Positions 50,145-58,541 of a DNA stretch of 64,000 bases are shown piece after piece. A program made the translations under genes and the position numbers. Origin of the DNA: Glycomyces amatae (GTDB lineage: Bacteria; Actinomycetota; Actinomycetes; Mycobacteriales; Micromonosporaceae); the NCBI RefSeq assembly GCF_020991375.1, contig NZ_JAJLQZ010000001.1, positions 434,001 to 498,000 on the forward strand, read 5' to 3'. The notes beneath the pieces were generated by a model. It was not told the origin of the DNA. It saw only the letters and a program-made list of their open reading frames with translations, and did not search any database. Every line of letters begins with the position of its first letter. Position 1 is the stretch's first letter.

Positions 50145-50222
50145 CTCGCGGGGCGGGAGCCCCGCGAGGCCGATCCTGGACGGGTTCTTGTCGGATCCCC
50201 GGCGGCGGCCTGTGCCGCCGGG
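50145..50222 (-). terminator. Two hairpins downstream of bldN
   Basis: CCCGGCGGC/GCCGCCGGG (50198-50222, 7-nt loop) and CTCGCGGGGC/GCCCCGCGAG (50145-50168, GGGA loop) are both perfect. They lie 32-110 bp after the bldN stop and separate it from rsbN, which has its own promoter. Confidence 0.75.
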
Positions 50223-50254
50223 AAGGGTCGTAGGGAACAAGGGGGGCAAGGGCC

Positions 50255-51130
50255 TCAGCCTCGGAAGCCCTCCGGCAGCAGCCGGGCGAGGGTGCGCACG
50301 GCGCGGTACTGCAGCGCCTTCACCGCGCCCTCGTTCTTGCCCATGGTGCGGGCCGTCTCGGCGACGGTGAACCCCTGGAGGAACCGCAGGACGATGCACT
50401 CCTGCTGGTCGGGGTTGAGCTTCTTGACCGCGGTGAGGAGGGTGGCGTTGGTGAGCTTCTCCAGCGCGGCGGTCTCGGGAGAGGTGGTCGGGTCGGAGTC
50501 CTGGGCGTCGGCGCCCAGGACGTCGGGCTTGACGATCTCGAGCCGGTAGCGGCCGGACTTGAAGTGGTCCACCACCAGGTTCCGTGCGATCGTCACCAGC
50601 CAGGCGCCGAAGGCCCGGCCCTGCCAGCTGAAGCTGGAGATGCGCCGCAGGGCCCGCAGGAACGTCTCGGACGCGAGGTCCTCGGCGAGCTGGGCGTTGT
50701 TGACCCGGAAGTAGATGTAGCGGTACACCGTCTCCGAGTAGCGGTCGTAGATCTCCCCGAACGCGCCCGGGTCGCCGTCCTGCGCGCGCGCCACCAGGTC
50801 GGCGACCTCGTCGCCGTCGACCTGGTCGCCGCCGGACTGCTCGGGGGCGCCGCGCAGGCCGGCCGCGCCGGCGCCCGCGGCCTCGGGGCCGGGCCGCACC
50901 TGGCGCTGCTCGGCGGTGCCGGTGTCGAGGCTCAGGACCGTCCACACGGCCTGCCTGAGCCGTTCGAAGGTCGGGGTCGGGAGCCGGGAGAGCGCCTCGG
51001 CGAGGGCGCCTCCGGTCGGGAAGGGGGCGAAATCTGACGTGAGCTGTACCGAGTACCGGCCGGCGAGCAGGCTTGGCGACGCTTGCGAGCCGAGAAGCCG
51101 GCCGGTCGAGTTCGGTGCGATACCGGGCAC
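50255..51130 (-). CDS. bldN: BldN-type ECF sigma factor with N-terminal extension
   Basis: 291 residues, GTG start with GAGGAGG 6 nt upstream. Sigma region 2 is at about 125-190 (FGEIYDRYSETVYRYIYFRVNNAQLAEDLASETFLRALRRI) and region 4 at about 225-285 (LLTAVKKLNPDQQECIVLRFLQGFTVAETARTMGKNEGAVKALQYRAVRTLARLL). The roughly 115-residue N-terminal extension recalls the cleaved pro-sequence of Streptomyces BldN, which directs aerial hyphae formation including chaplin genes. Context (rsbN next, rex-hem nearby) supports the name. The product would be held by the RsbN-type protein. Confidence 0.9.
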   Translation of the reverse strand: MPGIAPNSTGRLLGSQASPSLLAGRYSVQLTSDFAPFPTGGALAEALSRLPTPTFERLRQAVWTVLSLDTGTAEQRQVRPGPEAAGAGAAGLRGAPEQSGGDQVDGDEVADLVARAQDGDPGAFGEIYDRYSETVYRYIYFRVNNAQLAEDLASETFLRALRRISSFSWQGRAFGAWLVTIARNLVVDHFKSGRYRLEIVKPDVLGADAQDSDPTTSPETAALEKLTNATLLTAVKKLNPDQQECIVLRFLQGFTVAETARTMGKNEGAVKALQYRAVRTLARLLPEGFRG

Positions 51131-51245
51131 TAGTGGCCTCCTCGTCTGAGGGGTCGGGCCGAGTCATGCGATCGGGTCCCGCAGGGACTGACCCGCCTGA
51201 GTCTAGAAATCAGGACGGCTTCCCTCGCGGATTTGCGATCGGCGT

Positions 51246-51261
51246 GTCGCACTCGGTGACG
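51246..51261. promoter_or_regulatory. Possible BldD-like box upstream of bldN
   Basis: On the minus strand GTCACCGAGTGCGAC fits the BldD consensus NTNACNCWGNGTNAN at all but two fixed positions. BldD represses bldN in Streptomyces, so a site about 120 bp upstream of bldN would make sense. The match is imperfect. Confidence 0.3.
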
Positions 51262-51413
51262 GCTTCGGCCGGATCGATGTCGGCGCTCGCTCGGTGCGCC
51301 GGCGTACCCTTCGTTCCGGGGGCGGAATCCCACCATTACCTCCCCATATATTCGGAGGTCCGCGCTCGCGGACCCGTTCCGAATCAATAGTGATCGAGGA
51401 ATGACGGAGGGTG

Positions 51414-51430
51414 TCGCACAAGTTGTGCGA
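51414..51430. promoter_or_regulatory. 17-bp palindrome upstream of the glutaredoxin-like gene
   Basis: TCGCACAA-G-TTGTGCGA is perfect with 8-bp arms. It lies between the divergent bldN and glutaredoxin-like genes, 26 bp before the latter. It is not a Rex box, whose half-sites are TTGTGA...TCACAA. The binding protein is unknown. Confidence 0.6.
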
Positions 51431-51455
51431 TCTTCCGGTGACGCGAGGGAGCAGG

Positions 51456-51713
51456 GTGAACAGGCTGACGCTGCTGACTACAAAGGAGTGCCACCTCTGC
51501 GAGGCGGCGCGCGCCGACCTCGACCGGGTGGCCCGGGAGACGGGCGCGGCGTGGACGGAGGTCGACGTCGCCGACGACGCCGCGTTGTCGCGCGAATACG
51601 GCGACCGGCTCCCCGTCGTGCTCCTCGACGGCCGCGAGCACGGCTACTGGGACGTGGACGTGCCGCGCCTCAAGCGCGACCTCGCCGCCCCGCATGACCC
51701 CTCGATCAGGTGA
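51456..51713 (+). CDS. Glutaredoxin/DUF836-family small thiol protein
   Basis: 85 residues, GTG start with GAGGGA upstream. A thioredoxin-fold start LTLLTTKECHLCEAARADLDRVA has a CxxC pair, then WTEVDVADDAALSREYGDRLPVVLLDGREHGYWDVD with the expected cis-Pro region. It probably reduces disulfides or mixed thiols. A gene of this kind precedes rex in other actinobacteria. Confidence 0.88.
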   Translation: MNRLTLLTTKECHLCEAARADLDRVARETGAAWTEVDVADDAALSREYGDRLPVVLLDGREHGYWDVDVPRLKRDLAAPHDPSIR

Positions 51714-52041
51714 CCGCTCCTCGCCGAACCGTGCGCCCGGCGCGCCCTGCACGACACGGCGCGCGCGACACGACACGCAGAAAAACCGCGGTTAACGGTC
51801 ATCTTCGTATTTTTAGGGCAAACTCGATCCCGACGGCGGCTCGCCGGGATCACCGGAACATCGGTACAGCTGGGCCCTGCCCAGTGATACGGGGGTGTAC
51901 CGCACCGGCCCCGCGAGCCGCCGAGTCGTCTCCGCCGCCGCCCGGTTAGCGCCGCCTGTGCGAGCCGCTCCGCCGCCCACCTCTTAAGCTGAGTGGCGCG
52001 CCGGTGAACGGCGCGGCATCTGCGGACCTGGAGTTCCACCA
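51714..52041. other. Leader region of rex with inverted repeats
   Basis: This 328-bp gap has an AT-rich patch (51781-51830) that probably holds the rex promoter. Two hairpins follow: CTGGGC-CCT-GCCCAG (51870-51884) and GATCCC...GGGATC with inner GGCG/CGCC (about 51825-51852). I found no match to a TGTGA-N6-TCACA Rex operator, which precedes rex in Streptomyces. Confidence 0.45.
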
Positions 52042-52785
52042 TTGACGACCACCGGTGAAGGCACTGACCGCGAGGTCCCCCCGGGCGCGCCCGCGACGGC
52101 CGCCGACCTGCCGGCGGCCACCGTCCGGCGCCTCCCCGAGTACCTGCGCGCGCTCGGCACCCTCTCCGAGGCCGGGGTCGAGACCGTCTCCTCCGAGACC
52201 CTCGCGGCCGCCACCGGCGTCAACTCCGCGATGCTCCGCAAGGACCTCTCGCAGCTGGGGGCCTCGGGGATGCGCGGCGTCGGCTACAACGTGGCCGCCC
52301 TCGCCGCCTACATCGCCGGTGTGCTGGGACTCACGAAGGACTCCCGCGTCGCCATCATCGGCCTGGGGCACCTGGGACAGGCCCTCGCCCGCTACCCCGG
52401 CTTCTCCGAGCGCGGCTTCGACATCGTTGGCCTCTTCGACGCCGACCCGGGCATCATAGGGAGGGATCTCGACGGCATCCGGGTGCGCGACGTGGCGCTC
52501 CTGGCGCGGGCCGTACGTGACGAAGGCATCAGCATAGGGGTCATCGCCACACCCGGCGCGGCCGCCCAACACGTGGCCGACCTCCTCGTAGATGCTGGTG
52601 TCACAAGCATTCTCAATTTCGCGCCGTGCGTGCTCGCCGTGCCGCAGGGCGTGGCGGTCCGCAAGGTCGACCTGGCCGTCGAGCTGCAGATCCTCTCCTT
52701 CCACGAACACCACAAGACGCTCGGCCGGCCCGACGCCCAGCAAGCGGCGGTCGACCGCGACCACCGCTTGCGGAGACGTAAATGA
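52042..52785 (+). CDS. rex: Redox-sensing transcriptional repressor Rex
   Basis: 247 residues, TTG start with GGAG 8 nt upstream. The N-terminal winged helix is at about 25-85 (LPEYLRALGTLSEAGVETVSSETLAAATGVNSAMLRKDLSQLGASGMRGVGYNV). The NAD(H)-binding Rossmann domain has VAIIGLGHLGQALARYPGF (about 104). It senses the NADH/NAD+ ratio and represses respiratory genes, including rex-hemACD in Streptomyces. Here it lies 27 bp before hemA and is the first gene of a heme operon. Confidence 0.96.
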   Translation: MTTTGEGTDREVPPGAPATAADLPAATVRRLPEYLRALGTLSEAGVETVSSETLAAATGVNSAMLRKDLSQLGASGMRGVGYNVAALAAYIAGVLGLTKDSRVAIIGLGHLGQALARYPGFSERGFDIVGLFDADPGIIGRDLDGIRVRDVALLARAVRDEGISIGVIATPGAAAQHVADLLVDAGVTSILNFAPCVLAVPQGVAVRKVDLAVELQILSFHEHHKTLGRPDAQQAAVDRDHRLRRRK

Positions 52786-52812
52786 ACAAGGCCAAGAGAC
52801 GGGAACGGTGAA

Positions 52813-54249
52813 GTGAACCTCCTGGTAGTCGGCATCTCGCATCGCAGTGCCGCGGTCGAGACCCTGGAACGGCTGGCGGTCGGCCCCGAGGCCGCCGGGC
52901 ACCTCGCCCGCGCCCTGCTGCGCGGCGGCGAGGTCCGCGAGGCGGTGGTGCTCTCGACCTGCAACCGCGTCGAGGTCTACGCCACCGCCGCCACCTTCCA
53001 CGGGGGCCTGGGCGCGATCGTCGACGAGCTCCACCGGGCCTGGGGGCTCACCGACCGCCAGGCCGCGCTCGACTTCGCCTCCTTCGGCTACGTGCGCCAC
53101 GGCGCCGACGCGGTCGCCCACGCCTTCCGCGTCGCCGCCGGGCTCGACTCGATGGTCGCCGGGGAGCCCCAGATCCTGGGCCAGCTGCGCGACGCCTACG
53201 ACCGCGCGCGCGAGGCCGACCAGGTCGGGCGCCACCTGCACGAGCTGTTCCAGCAGGCCCTGCGCGTGGGCAAGCGCGTCCACGCCGAGACCGACGTCGA
53301 CGCCGCCGCGCCCTCGGTCGTCACCGCCGCCCTGGGCCTCGCCGAGCGCGAGCTCGACCGGGCCGGCGTCGCCGGCCTGTCCGGGGCCCGCGCCGCCGTC
53401 GTCGGCGCCGGGGCCATGGGCGGCCTCGCCACCGCGACCCTCGCCCGCGCGGGCGTCACCGCCTTGAAGGTCGCCAACCGCGACCGCGGCAAGGCCGAGC
53501 GCCTCGCCGCCGAGTGGGGCGCCGAGGCCGCCGACTACCACGACCTCGCCTCCCTCGCCGCCGGCGTCGACCTGCTGGTGTGCGCGACCGCCTCGACCGA
53601 GCCGGTCCTGCGCGCCGCCCACCTGGAGGGCCGCACCGGGCCGCTCGTCGTCTGCGACCTCGCGCTGCCCAAGGACGTCGCCGACGACGTCGCGGACCTG
53701 CCCGGGGTCGGCGTCATCGGCATCGCCGAGATCCAGCGCGCCGGGGCCGCCGGGGCCGCCGCCGAGACCCTCGCCGCCGTCGAGGCCCTCCTCGCCGAGG
53801 AGGTCGAGGCCTACAACGAGGCGCTGCGCGCCGACGCCGTCACCCCCACCGTCGCCGCCCTGCGGTCGGCGGCCGCCGACATCGTCGACGCCGAGCTCGC
53901 CCGCGTCGCCCGCCGCGGCGACTTCACCGACGACCAGCGCGCCGAGGTCGCCCGCACCGTCCACCGCGTGGTCCAGCGGCTCCTCCACGAGCCGACGGTC
54001 CGCGTCCGCGAGCTCGCCGGCCAGCCCGGCGCGCCCGACTACGCCCGCGCCCTGCGGGACCTGTTCGCCCTCGACGCCGTGGCCGCGGCCGAGGGCGCTG
54101 ACCTGGCCGAGGCGCTGAAGATCAGTCCCGAGCCGGCCGCCGAGGCCGCGGCCGCCCACCGGCCGGCCGCCGAGGCGTGCCCGCTGGACGCCGACTCCTC
54201 GTCCGCCGCCCCAACGCAGCCGGGAGGGCTGGCGCCCTCTCGGCCCTAA
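52813..54249 (+). CDS. hemA: Glutamyl-tRNA reductase
   Basis: 478 residues, GTG start. Catalytic Cys50 lies in LSTCNRVEVYA, then FRVAAGLDSMVAGEPQILGQ and the NADPH domain (ARAAVVGAGAMGGLATATLARAG) are conserved. It makes glutamate-1-semialdehyde from Glu-tRNA, the first step of the C5 heme pathway. The C-terminal 50 residues are Ala/Pro-rich and longer than usual. It lies in an operon between rex and hemC. Confidence 0.97.
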   Translation: MNLLVVGISHRSAAVETLERLAVGPEAAGHLARALLRGGEVREAVVLSTCNRVEVYATAATFHGGLGAIVDELHRAWGLTDRQAALDFASFGYVRHGADAVAHAFRVAAGLDSMVAGEPQILGQLRDAYDRAREADQVGRHLHELFQQALRVGKRVHAETDVDAAAPSVVTAALGLAERELDRAGVAGLSGARAAVVGAGAMGGLATATLARAGVTALKVANRDRGKAERLAAEWGAEAADYHDLASLAAGVDLLVCATASTEPVLRAAHLEGRTGPLVVCDLALPKDVADDVADLPGVGVIGIAEIQRAGAAGAAAETLAAVEALLAEEVEAYNEALRADAVTPTVAALRSAAADIVDAELARVARRGDFTDDQRAEVARTVHRVVQRLLHEPTVRVRELAGQPGAPDYARALRDLFALDAVAAAEGADLAEALKISPEPAAEAAAAHRPAAEACPLDADSSSAAPTQPGGLAPSRP

Positions 54250-54279
54250 GAAGGCCTGTGCCTTATGAAGGGAACACCT

Positions 54280-55212
54280 GTGATCCGAATCGGGACCAGG
54301 GGATCGAAGCTCGCGCTCGCCCAGAGCGGGATGGTCGCGGACGCGATCACCCGCCTCACGGGGGAGGGGGTCGAGCTCGTAGAGATCAAGACCACAGGGG
54401 ACGGGACGACCGTGCCCGTCGCGGAGCTCGGCGTCGGCGTCTTCGTCAACCAGCTGCGCGACGCCATGGACCGCGAGGAGATCGACCTGGCGGTCCACTC
54501 GTACAAGGACCTGCCGACCGCCCAGCCCGAGCGCTTCGCGATCGGCGTCCCCGCGCGCGAGGACCCGCGCGACGTGCTCGTCGCCTCCGGCGGCCGCACC
54601 CTCGCCGACCTGGGGCCCGGCGCCCGCATCGGCACCGGTTCGCCCCGGCGCATGGCGCAGCTGAACGCCCTGGGGCGCGGCTTCGAGTGCGTGCCGATCC
54701 GCGGCAACGTCGACACCCGCATCGGCCGGGTCGGCAAGGACCTCGACGGGGTGGTCCTCGCCGCGGCCGGGCTCAAGCGGGTCGGCCGGGAGGGTGAAGT
54801 CACTGAGTACCTGGACCCTTTGGTGATGCTTCCCGCTCCCGCACAAGGTGCATTGGCGGTCGAATGCCGCAAAGCCGACATGACATCTGCGCTGATCTCA
54901 AGTAAGCTCAACGACCGGTACTCGCAGGCCGCGGTCGCCGCCGAACGCGCACTTCTGCAACGGCTCGAAGCCGGGTGCAGCGCTCCCGTCGCCGCGCTCG
55001 CCGACATCGCCGAGGGCGCCGAGCCCGGTGAGGTCGACCTGTATCTGCGTGGGGCCGTCGGCGCGGTGGACGGCTCCGTCGTCGAACGGCTCTCCACCAC
55101 CGCCGCCCTTCGCGACGCGGGCGGCGACGAACTGGCCGAGCAGGCCGCCGCCGCGGGCCGGGCGCTCGCCGAGGACCTGCTCGAAGCGGGTGCCGAGCAA
55201 CTATTGAAATAA
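54280..55212 (+). CDS. hemC: Hydroxymethylbilane synthase (porphobilinogen deaminase)
   Basis: 310 residues. IRIGTRGSKLALAQSGMVADAI, VHSYKDLPTAQPERFAIG, GTGSPRRMAQLNALGRGF and ERALLQRLEAGCSAPVAALA, with the Cys that carries the dipyrromethane cofactor. It polymerises four porphobilinogens. GTG 54280 is preferred because AAGGGA lies 6 nt before it; an ATG at 54265 adds five residues. Confidence 0.96.
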   Translation: MIRIGTRGSKLALAQSGMVADAITRLTGEGVELVEIKTTGDGTTVPVAELGVGVFVNQLRDAMDREEIDLAVHSYKDLPTAQPERFAIGVPAREDPRDVLVASGGRTLADLGPGARIGTGSPRRMAQLNALGRGFECVPIRGNVDTRIGRVGKDLDGVVLAAAGLKRVGREGEVTEYLDPLVMLPAPAQGALAVECRKADMTSALISSKLNDRYSQAAVAAERALLQRLEAGCSAPVAALADIAEGAEPGEVDLYLRGAVGAVDGSVVERLSTTAALRDAGGDELAEQAAAAGRALAEDLLEAGAEQLLK

Positions 55213-55246
55213 GCCGCAAGCGCTAGACGACTGCTATGGAGAGAAC

Positions 55247-56827
55247 ATGACCAGTGCCCGTAAGCCGGTGGGCCGCGTGCGTTTCGTCGGGACCGGCCCA
55301 GGCGACCCGGGACTGCTGACCAAGCGCGCCCTCGACGCGATCACCGAGGCCGACCGGATCTACTACGACCGGTCGCTGCCGCAGTCGCTCGTCGAGGCCG
55401 CCAAGGAGCTCGCGGGCGACGAGACCAGGCTCAAGCTGATCGAGTCCTCCCCGAGCGACCAGGGCAAGCTCATGGCCGCCGCCGCCCGCGAGGGCGAGCA
55501 CGTCACGCGCCTCGTCGTCGGCGACGCCTACCCGAACCGCCTGGCCAAGGCCGAGATCAAGGCCGCCTCGGCCGAGCGGGCCCGCTTCGAGGTCATCCCG
55601 GGCATGAGCCACGCGCAGGCCGTCGCGGTCTACGCGGGGATGCCGCCCGGGGAGATCCGCACGGTCATCGACATCGACGACATCGCCGCGGTCGAGCCGC
55701 TCATGATCGCCGACGCGATCAAGCGCGGCTCCCTCACCGTCACCGCGGACGTCTCCGACCTCTCCAGCCTCCGCGACATCCTGCTCGCGGGCGGCGTCTC
55801 CGGCGAGACCGCCGTGGCCGTCACCGGGGACGCGACCGGCGAGACCGAGTACACCACGACCTCCTCGGTGGACACGTTCGTGGAGGCGGCCCTCGGCTAC
55901 GCCGGGCAGGTCGTGCTCACCATCGGCCCCGGCGTCGACGACCGCCACGAGCTGGCCTGGTGGGAGGGGCGCCCGCTGTACGGCTGGAAGGTCCTCATCC
56001 CGCGCACCAAGGAGCAGGCCGGGGTCATGTCCGAGCGGCTGCGGGCCTACGGCGCGATCCCGTGCGAGGTCCCGACCATCGCCGTCGAGCCGCCGCGCAC
56101 GCCCGCCCAGATGGAGCGGGCCATCAAGGGCCTGGTCGACGGCCGCTACGCGTGGATCGTCTTCACCAGCCAGAACTCGGTGAAGGCCATCTGGGAGAAG
56201 TTCAAGGAGCACGGCCTCGACGCCCGCGCCTTCGGCGGCCTGCGCATCGCCTGCATCGGCGAGGCGACCGCGAACGCGGTGCGCGAGTTCGGCATCGAGC
56301 CCGAGCTGCTCCCGACCGGGCAGCAGTCCTCGGAGGGCCTGCTCGAGGTCTTCCCGCCGCACGACCCGATCCTCGACATGGTCGGCCGGGTGCTGCTGCC
56401 GCGCGCCGACATCGCGACCGAGACGCTCGTGCAGGGCCTGACCGAGCGCGGCTGGGAGGTCGACGACGTCACCGCCTACCGCACCGTGCGCGCCTCGCCG
56501 CCGGCCGCCGACATCCGCGACGCGATCAAGTCCGGCGGGTTCGACGCGGTCCTGTTCACCTCGTCCTCGACGGTGCGCAACCTCGTGGGCATCGCCGGGA
56601 AGCCGCACCAGCGCACGGTCGTGGCCTGCATCGGCCCGGCGACCGCCGACACCGCCACCGAGTTCGGGCTGCGCGTGGACGCCAAGCCCGAGAACGCCTC
56701 GGTGCCCGACCTCATCGAGGCCCTCGCCGAGTACGCCACGGAGCTCAAGCAGCGCCTGGCGGAGGGCCCGATCAAGACCCGCCGCGGACAGAAGGTGCAG
56801 GGCCCCACGGCCCTCAGGTTCCGCTAG
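55247..56827 (+). CDS. hemD: Uroporphyrinogen-III synthase with degenerate N-terminal methyltransferase domain
   Basis: 526 residues. The N-terminal part (about 10-245) keeps the CobA start [22 protein letters not shown] and [18 protein letters not shown]. The SAM-pocket GGDPFxFGRGGEE block is replaced by [15 protein letters not shown], and the GKRxG block is lost, so methylation is doubtful. The C-terminal part (about 255-500) is a complete Hem[52 protein letters not shown] and [14 protein letters not shown]. It cyclises hydroxymethylbilane to uroporphyrinogen III. GGAGAG precedes the ATG. Confidence 0.93.
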   Translation: MTSARKPVGRVRFVGTGPGDPGLLTKRALDAITEADRIYYDRSLPQSLVEAAKELAGDETRLKLIESSPSDQGKLMAAAAREGEHVTRLVVGDAYPNRLAKAEIKAASAERARFEVIPGMSHAQAVAVYAGMPPGEIRTVIDIDDIAAVEPLMIADAIKRGSLTVTADVSDLSSLRDILLAGGVSGETAVAVTGDATGETEYTTTSSVDTFVEAALGYAGQVVLTIGPGVDDRHELAWWEGRPLYGWKVLIPRTKEQAGVMSERLRAYGAIPCEVPTIAVEPPRTPAQMERAIKGLVDGRYAWIVFTSQNSVKAIWEKFKEHGLDARAFGGLRIACIGEATANAVREFGIEPELLPTGQQSSEGLLEVFPPHDPILDMVGRVLLPRADIATETLVQGLTERGWEVDDVTAYRTVRASPPAADIRDAIKSGGFDAVLFTSSSTVRNLVGIAGKPHQRTVVACIGPATADTATEFGLRVDAKPENASVPDLIEALAEYATELKQRLAEGPIKTRRGQKVQGPTALRFR

Positions 56828-56865
56828 AGACCGGAAGTCCCCGCTTTTTACCAGAGGAGGCCGCA

Positions 56866-57852
56866 GTGCCGAACAGCTCCGATTTCCCGGTGATCCGACC
56901 TCGGAGGCTGCGCCGCACTGCGGCCCTTCGCCGTCTCGTGGCCGAGACCCGCGTCCACCCCGCCGACCTGGTGCTGCCGCTCTTCGTCAAGGAGGGCCTG
57001 CACGAGCCGGTGGAGATCGGTTCGATGCCGGGGGTCTACCAGCACACCGTCGACTCGGCGCGCAAGCTCGCGGTCGAGGCGGCGCGCGCGGGCATCGGCG
57101 GGCTCATGCCGTTCGGCGTCCCGGAGGCGCGCGACGCGGTCGGGTCGGCCGCGACGGACCCCGAGGGCATCCTCAACCGCACCACGCGGGCGATCCGCGA
57201 GGAGATCGGCGACGACCTCGTGGTGATCCCGGACCTGTGCCTGGACGAGTTCACCGACCACGGCCACTGCGGCGTCCTGCGCGAGGACGGCACTGTGGAC
57301 AACGACGCGACCCTGGCGCGCTACGCCGAGATGGGCCTGGCCCTCGCCGAGTCGGGCGCGGACCTGCTGGGCGCCTCGGGCATGATGGACGGCCAGATCG
57401 GTTACGTCCGAACGGCTCTCGACGAGGCCGGGCACACCGACACGGGCCTGCTCGCCTACGCCGCGAAGTACGCGAGCGCGTTCTACGGCCCGTTCCGCGA
57501 GGCGGTGGACTCCCAGCTCAAGGGGGACCGGCGCACCTACCAGCAGGACGCGCCGAACGCGACCGAGGCGCTGCTGGAGATCGACCTCGACATCGAGCAG
57601 GGCGCCGACATCGTGATGGTGAAGCCCGCGCTGCCGTACCTGGACATCGTGCGGGCGGCGGCCGAGCGCAGCCCCGTCCCCGTTGCGGCCTACCACATCT
57701 CAGGCGAGTACGCGCAGCTCATGGCGGCGGCCGAGAAGGGCTGGATCGACAGGGAAGCGGCGATCCTGGAGTCCCTCACCAGCATCAAAAGGGCAGGTGC
57801 AGGAATCATCGCCACATACACGGCCCTGGACGCGGCGGCCCTCCTCCGTTGA
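56866..57852 (+). CDS. hemB: Delta-aminolevulinic acid dehydratase (porphobilinogen synthase)
   Basis: 328 residues, GTG start with AGAGGAGG upstream. Schiff-base lysines lie in [17 protein letters not shown] and [12 protein letters not shown]. The metal loop [16 protein letters not shown] has Cys125 and Cys135, but the middle ligand of the E. coli zinc triad is Asp127, an intermediate between Zn- and Mg-type enzymes. It condenses two 5-aminolevulinates to porphobilinogen. It ends the heme operon. Confidence 0.97.
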   Translation: MPNSSDFPVIRPRRLRRTAALRRLVAETRVHPADLVLPLFVKEGLHEPVEIGSMPGVYQHTVDSARKLAVEAARAGIGGLMPFGVPEARDAVGSAATDPEGILNRTTRAIREEIGDDLVVIPDLCLDEFTDHGHCGVLREDGTVDNDATLARYAEMGLALAESGADLLGASGMMDGQIGYVRTALDEAGHTDTGLLAYAAKYASAFYGPFREAVDSQLKGDRRTYQQDAPNATEALLEIDLDIEQGADIVMVKPALPYLDIVRAAAERSPVPVAAYHISGEYAQLMAAAEKGWIDREAAILESLTSIKRAGAGIIATYTALDAAALLR

Positions 57853-57860
57853 ATGAAACC

Positions 57861-57885
57861 ATTACGCATTCAGCGCTGCTATAAT
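57861..57885 (+). promoter_or_regulatory. Promoter and likely autoregulatory site of the VapBC-type module
   Basis: A perfect -10 TATAAT (57880-57885) stands 7 nt before the antitoxin start. Upstream are the palindrome CAGCGCTG (57871-57878) and a GCATT...AATGC inverted repeat flanking the -10. No clear -35 is seen. Antitoxin or complex binding here would repress the operon. Confidence 0.6.
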
Positions 57886-57891
57886 GCAAGC

Positions 57892-58131
57892 ATGAGCGAA
57901 GTCAGTATGACGATCAGGCATGTTCCCGAAGAGTGGCGTGCCGAACTCGCAGCGCGGGCGGCTCGCGAACGCCAGTCGTTGCAGGAGTTCATGCTTGGCC
58001 AGATCGAAGGCATCGTTGCGCACCCGCCTCTCGATCTGGTCGTCGAACGTGCTCGCGAGCGTGTTCGCGCTTCGAACTCGAGTGTGACCATTGAAGACAT
58101 CCTCGAGTCCCGGGACGCGGACCGCCGATGA
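57892..58131 (+). CDS. vapB: FitA/VapB-like ribbon-helix-helix antitoxin
   Basis: 79 residues. The N-terminus SMTIRHVPEEWRAELAARAARERQSLQEFMLGQI fits a ribbon-helix-helix DNA-binding fold. The C-terminal half (LVVERARERVRASNSSVTIEDILE) would wrap the toxin. Its TGA overlaps the toxin's ATG (ATGA), the usual toxin-antitoxin coupling. Base composition is lower in GC than the flanking hem genes, a sign of recent acquisition. Confidence 0.9.
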   Translation: MSEVSMTIRHVPEEWRAELAARAARERQSLQEFMLGQIEGIVAHPPLDLVVERARERVRASNSSVTIEDILESRDADRR

Positions 58132-58541
58132 CCGACGGCGAGAATCTGGTCGTCGACGCATCTGCCATCGCGGCACTGCTCATCGCCGGGGGTGAGCGCG
58201 GGGAATGGGTCGCCAAGCAGGTTTTGGGGAAGCGCCTGTTCGCCCCTGAGATGCTGTACTACGAGACGGCCAACATTCTCCGCCGCGAGTCGCGGAAGGG
58301 AACGATCGACGAGACCACCGCCAGCGTCGGATATCGCGATCTGCTCGCCATGAAGATCTACTGCGAGCCGTTCTCCGTGCTCGCCAACCGCGTGTGGGAG
58401 TTGCGCGGTAGCGTGACCGCCTACGACGCCTCCTATATCGCGGTCGCTGAATGGCGACAAGCGCCGCTGCTGACCGCCGATCTCAGGTTGACTCGTAGCA
58501 ATGGGCCGCGGTGCCGATTCCTCACGCCTCCTGGTCCGTGA
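58128..58541 (+). CDS. vapC: PIN-domain toxin, VapC family
   Basis: 137 residues. The four PIN acidic residues are visible: Asp10 (LVVDASAIAALL), Glu46 (YYETANILRR), Asp100 (AYDASYIAVAE) and Asp118 (TADLRL). VapC toxins are Mg-dependent RNases, often cutting tRNA. Its 3' end overlaps the convergent antitoxin-like gene by 20 bp. Confidence 0.92.
   Translation: MTDGENLVVDASAIAALLIAGGERGEWVAKQVLGKRLFAPEMLYYETANILRRESRKGTIDETTASVGYRDLLAMKIYCEPFSVLANRVWELRGSVTAYDASYIAVAEWRQAPLLTADLRLTRSNGPRCRFLTPPGP

Noticed and set aside
51411-51430. TTGTGCGA palindrome read as a Rex operator
   Set aside because: Half-site order and sequence are the reverse of TTGTGA...TCACAA, so it was listed as an unknown palindrome instead.
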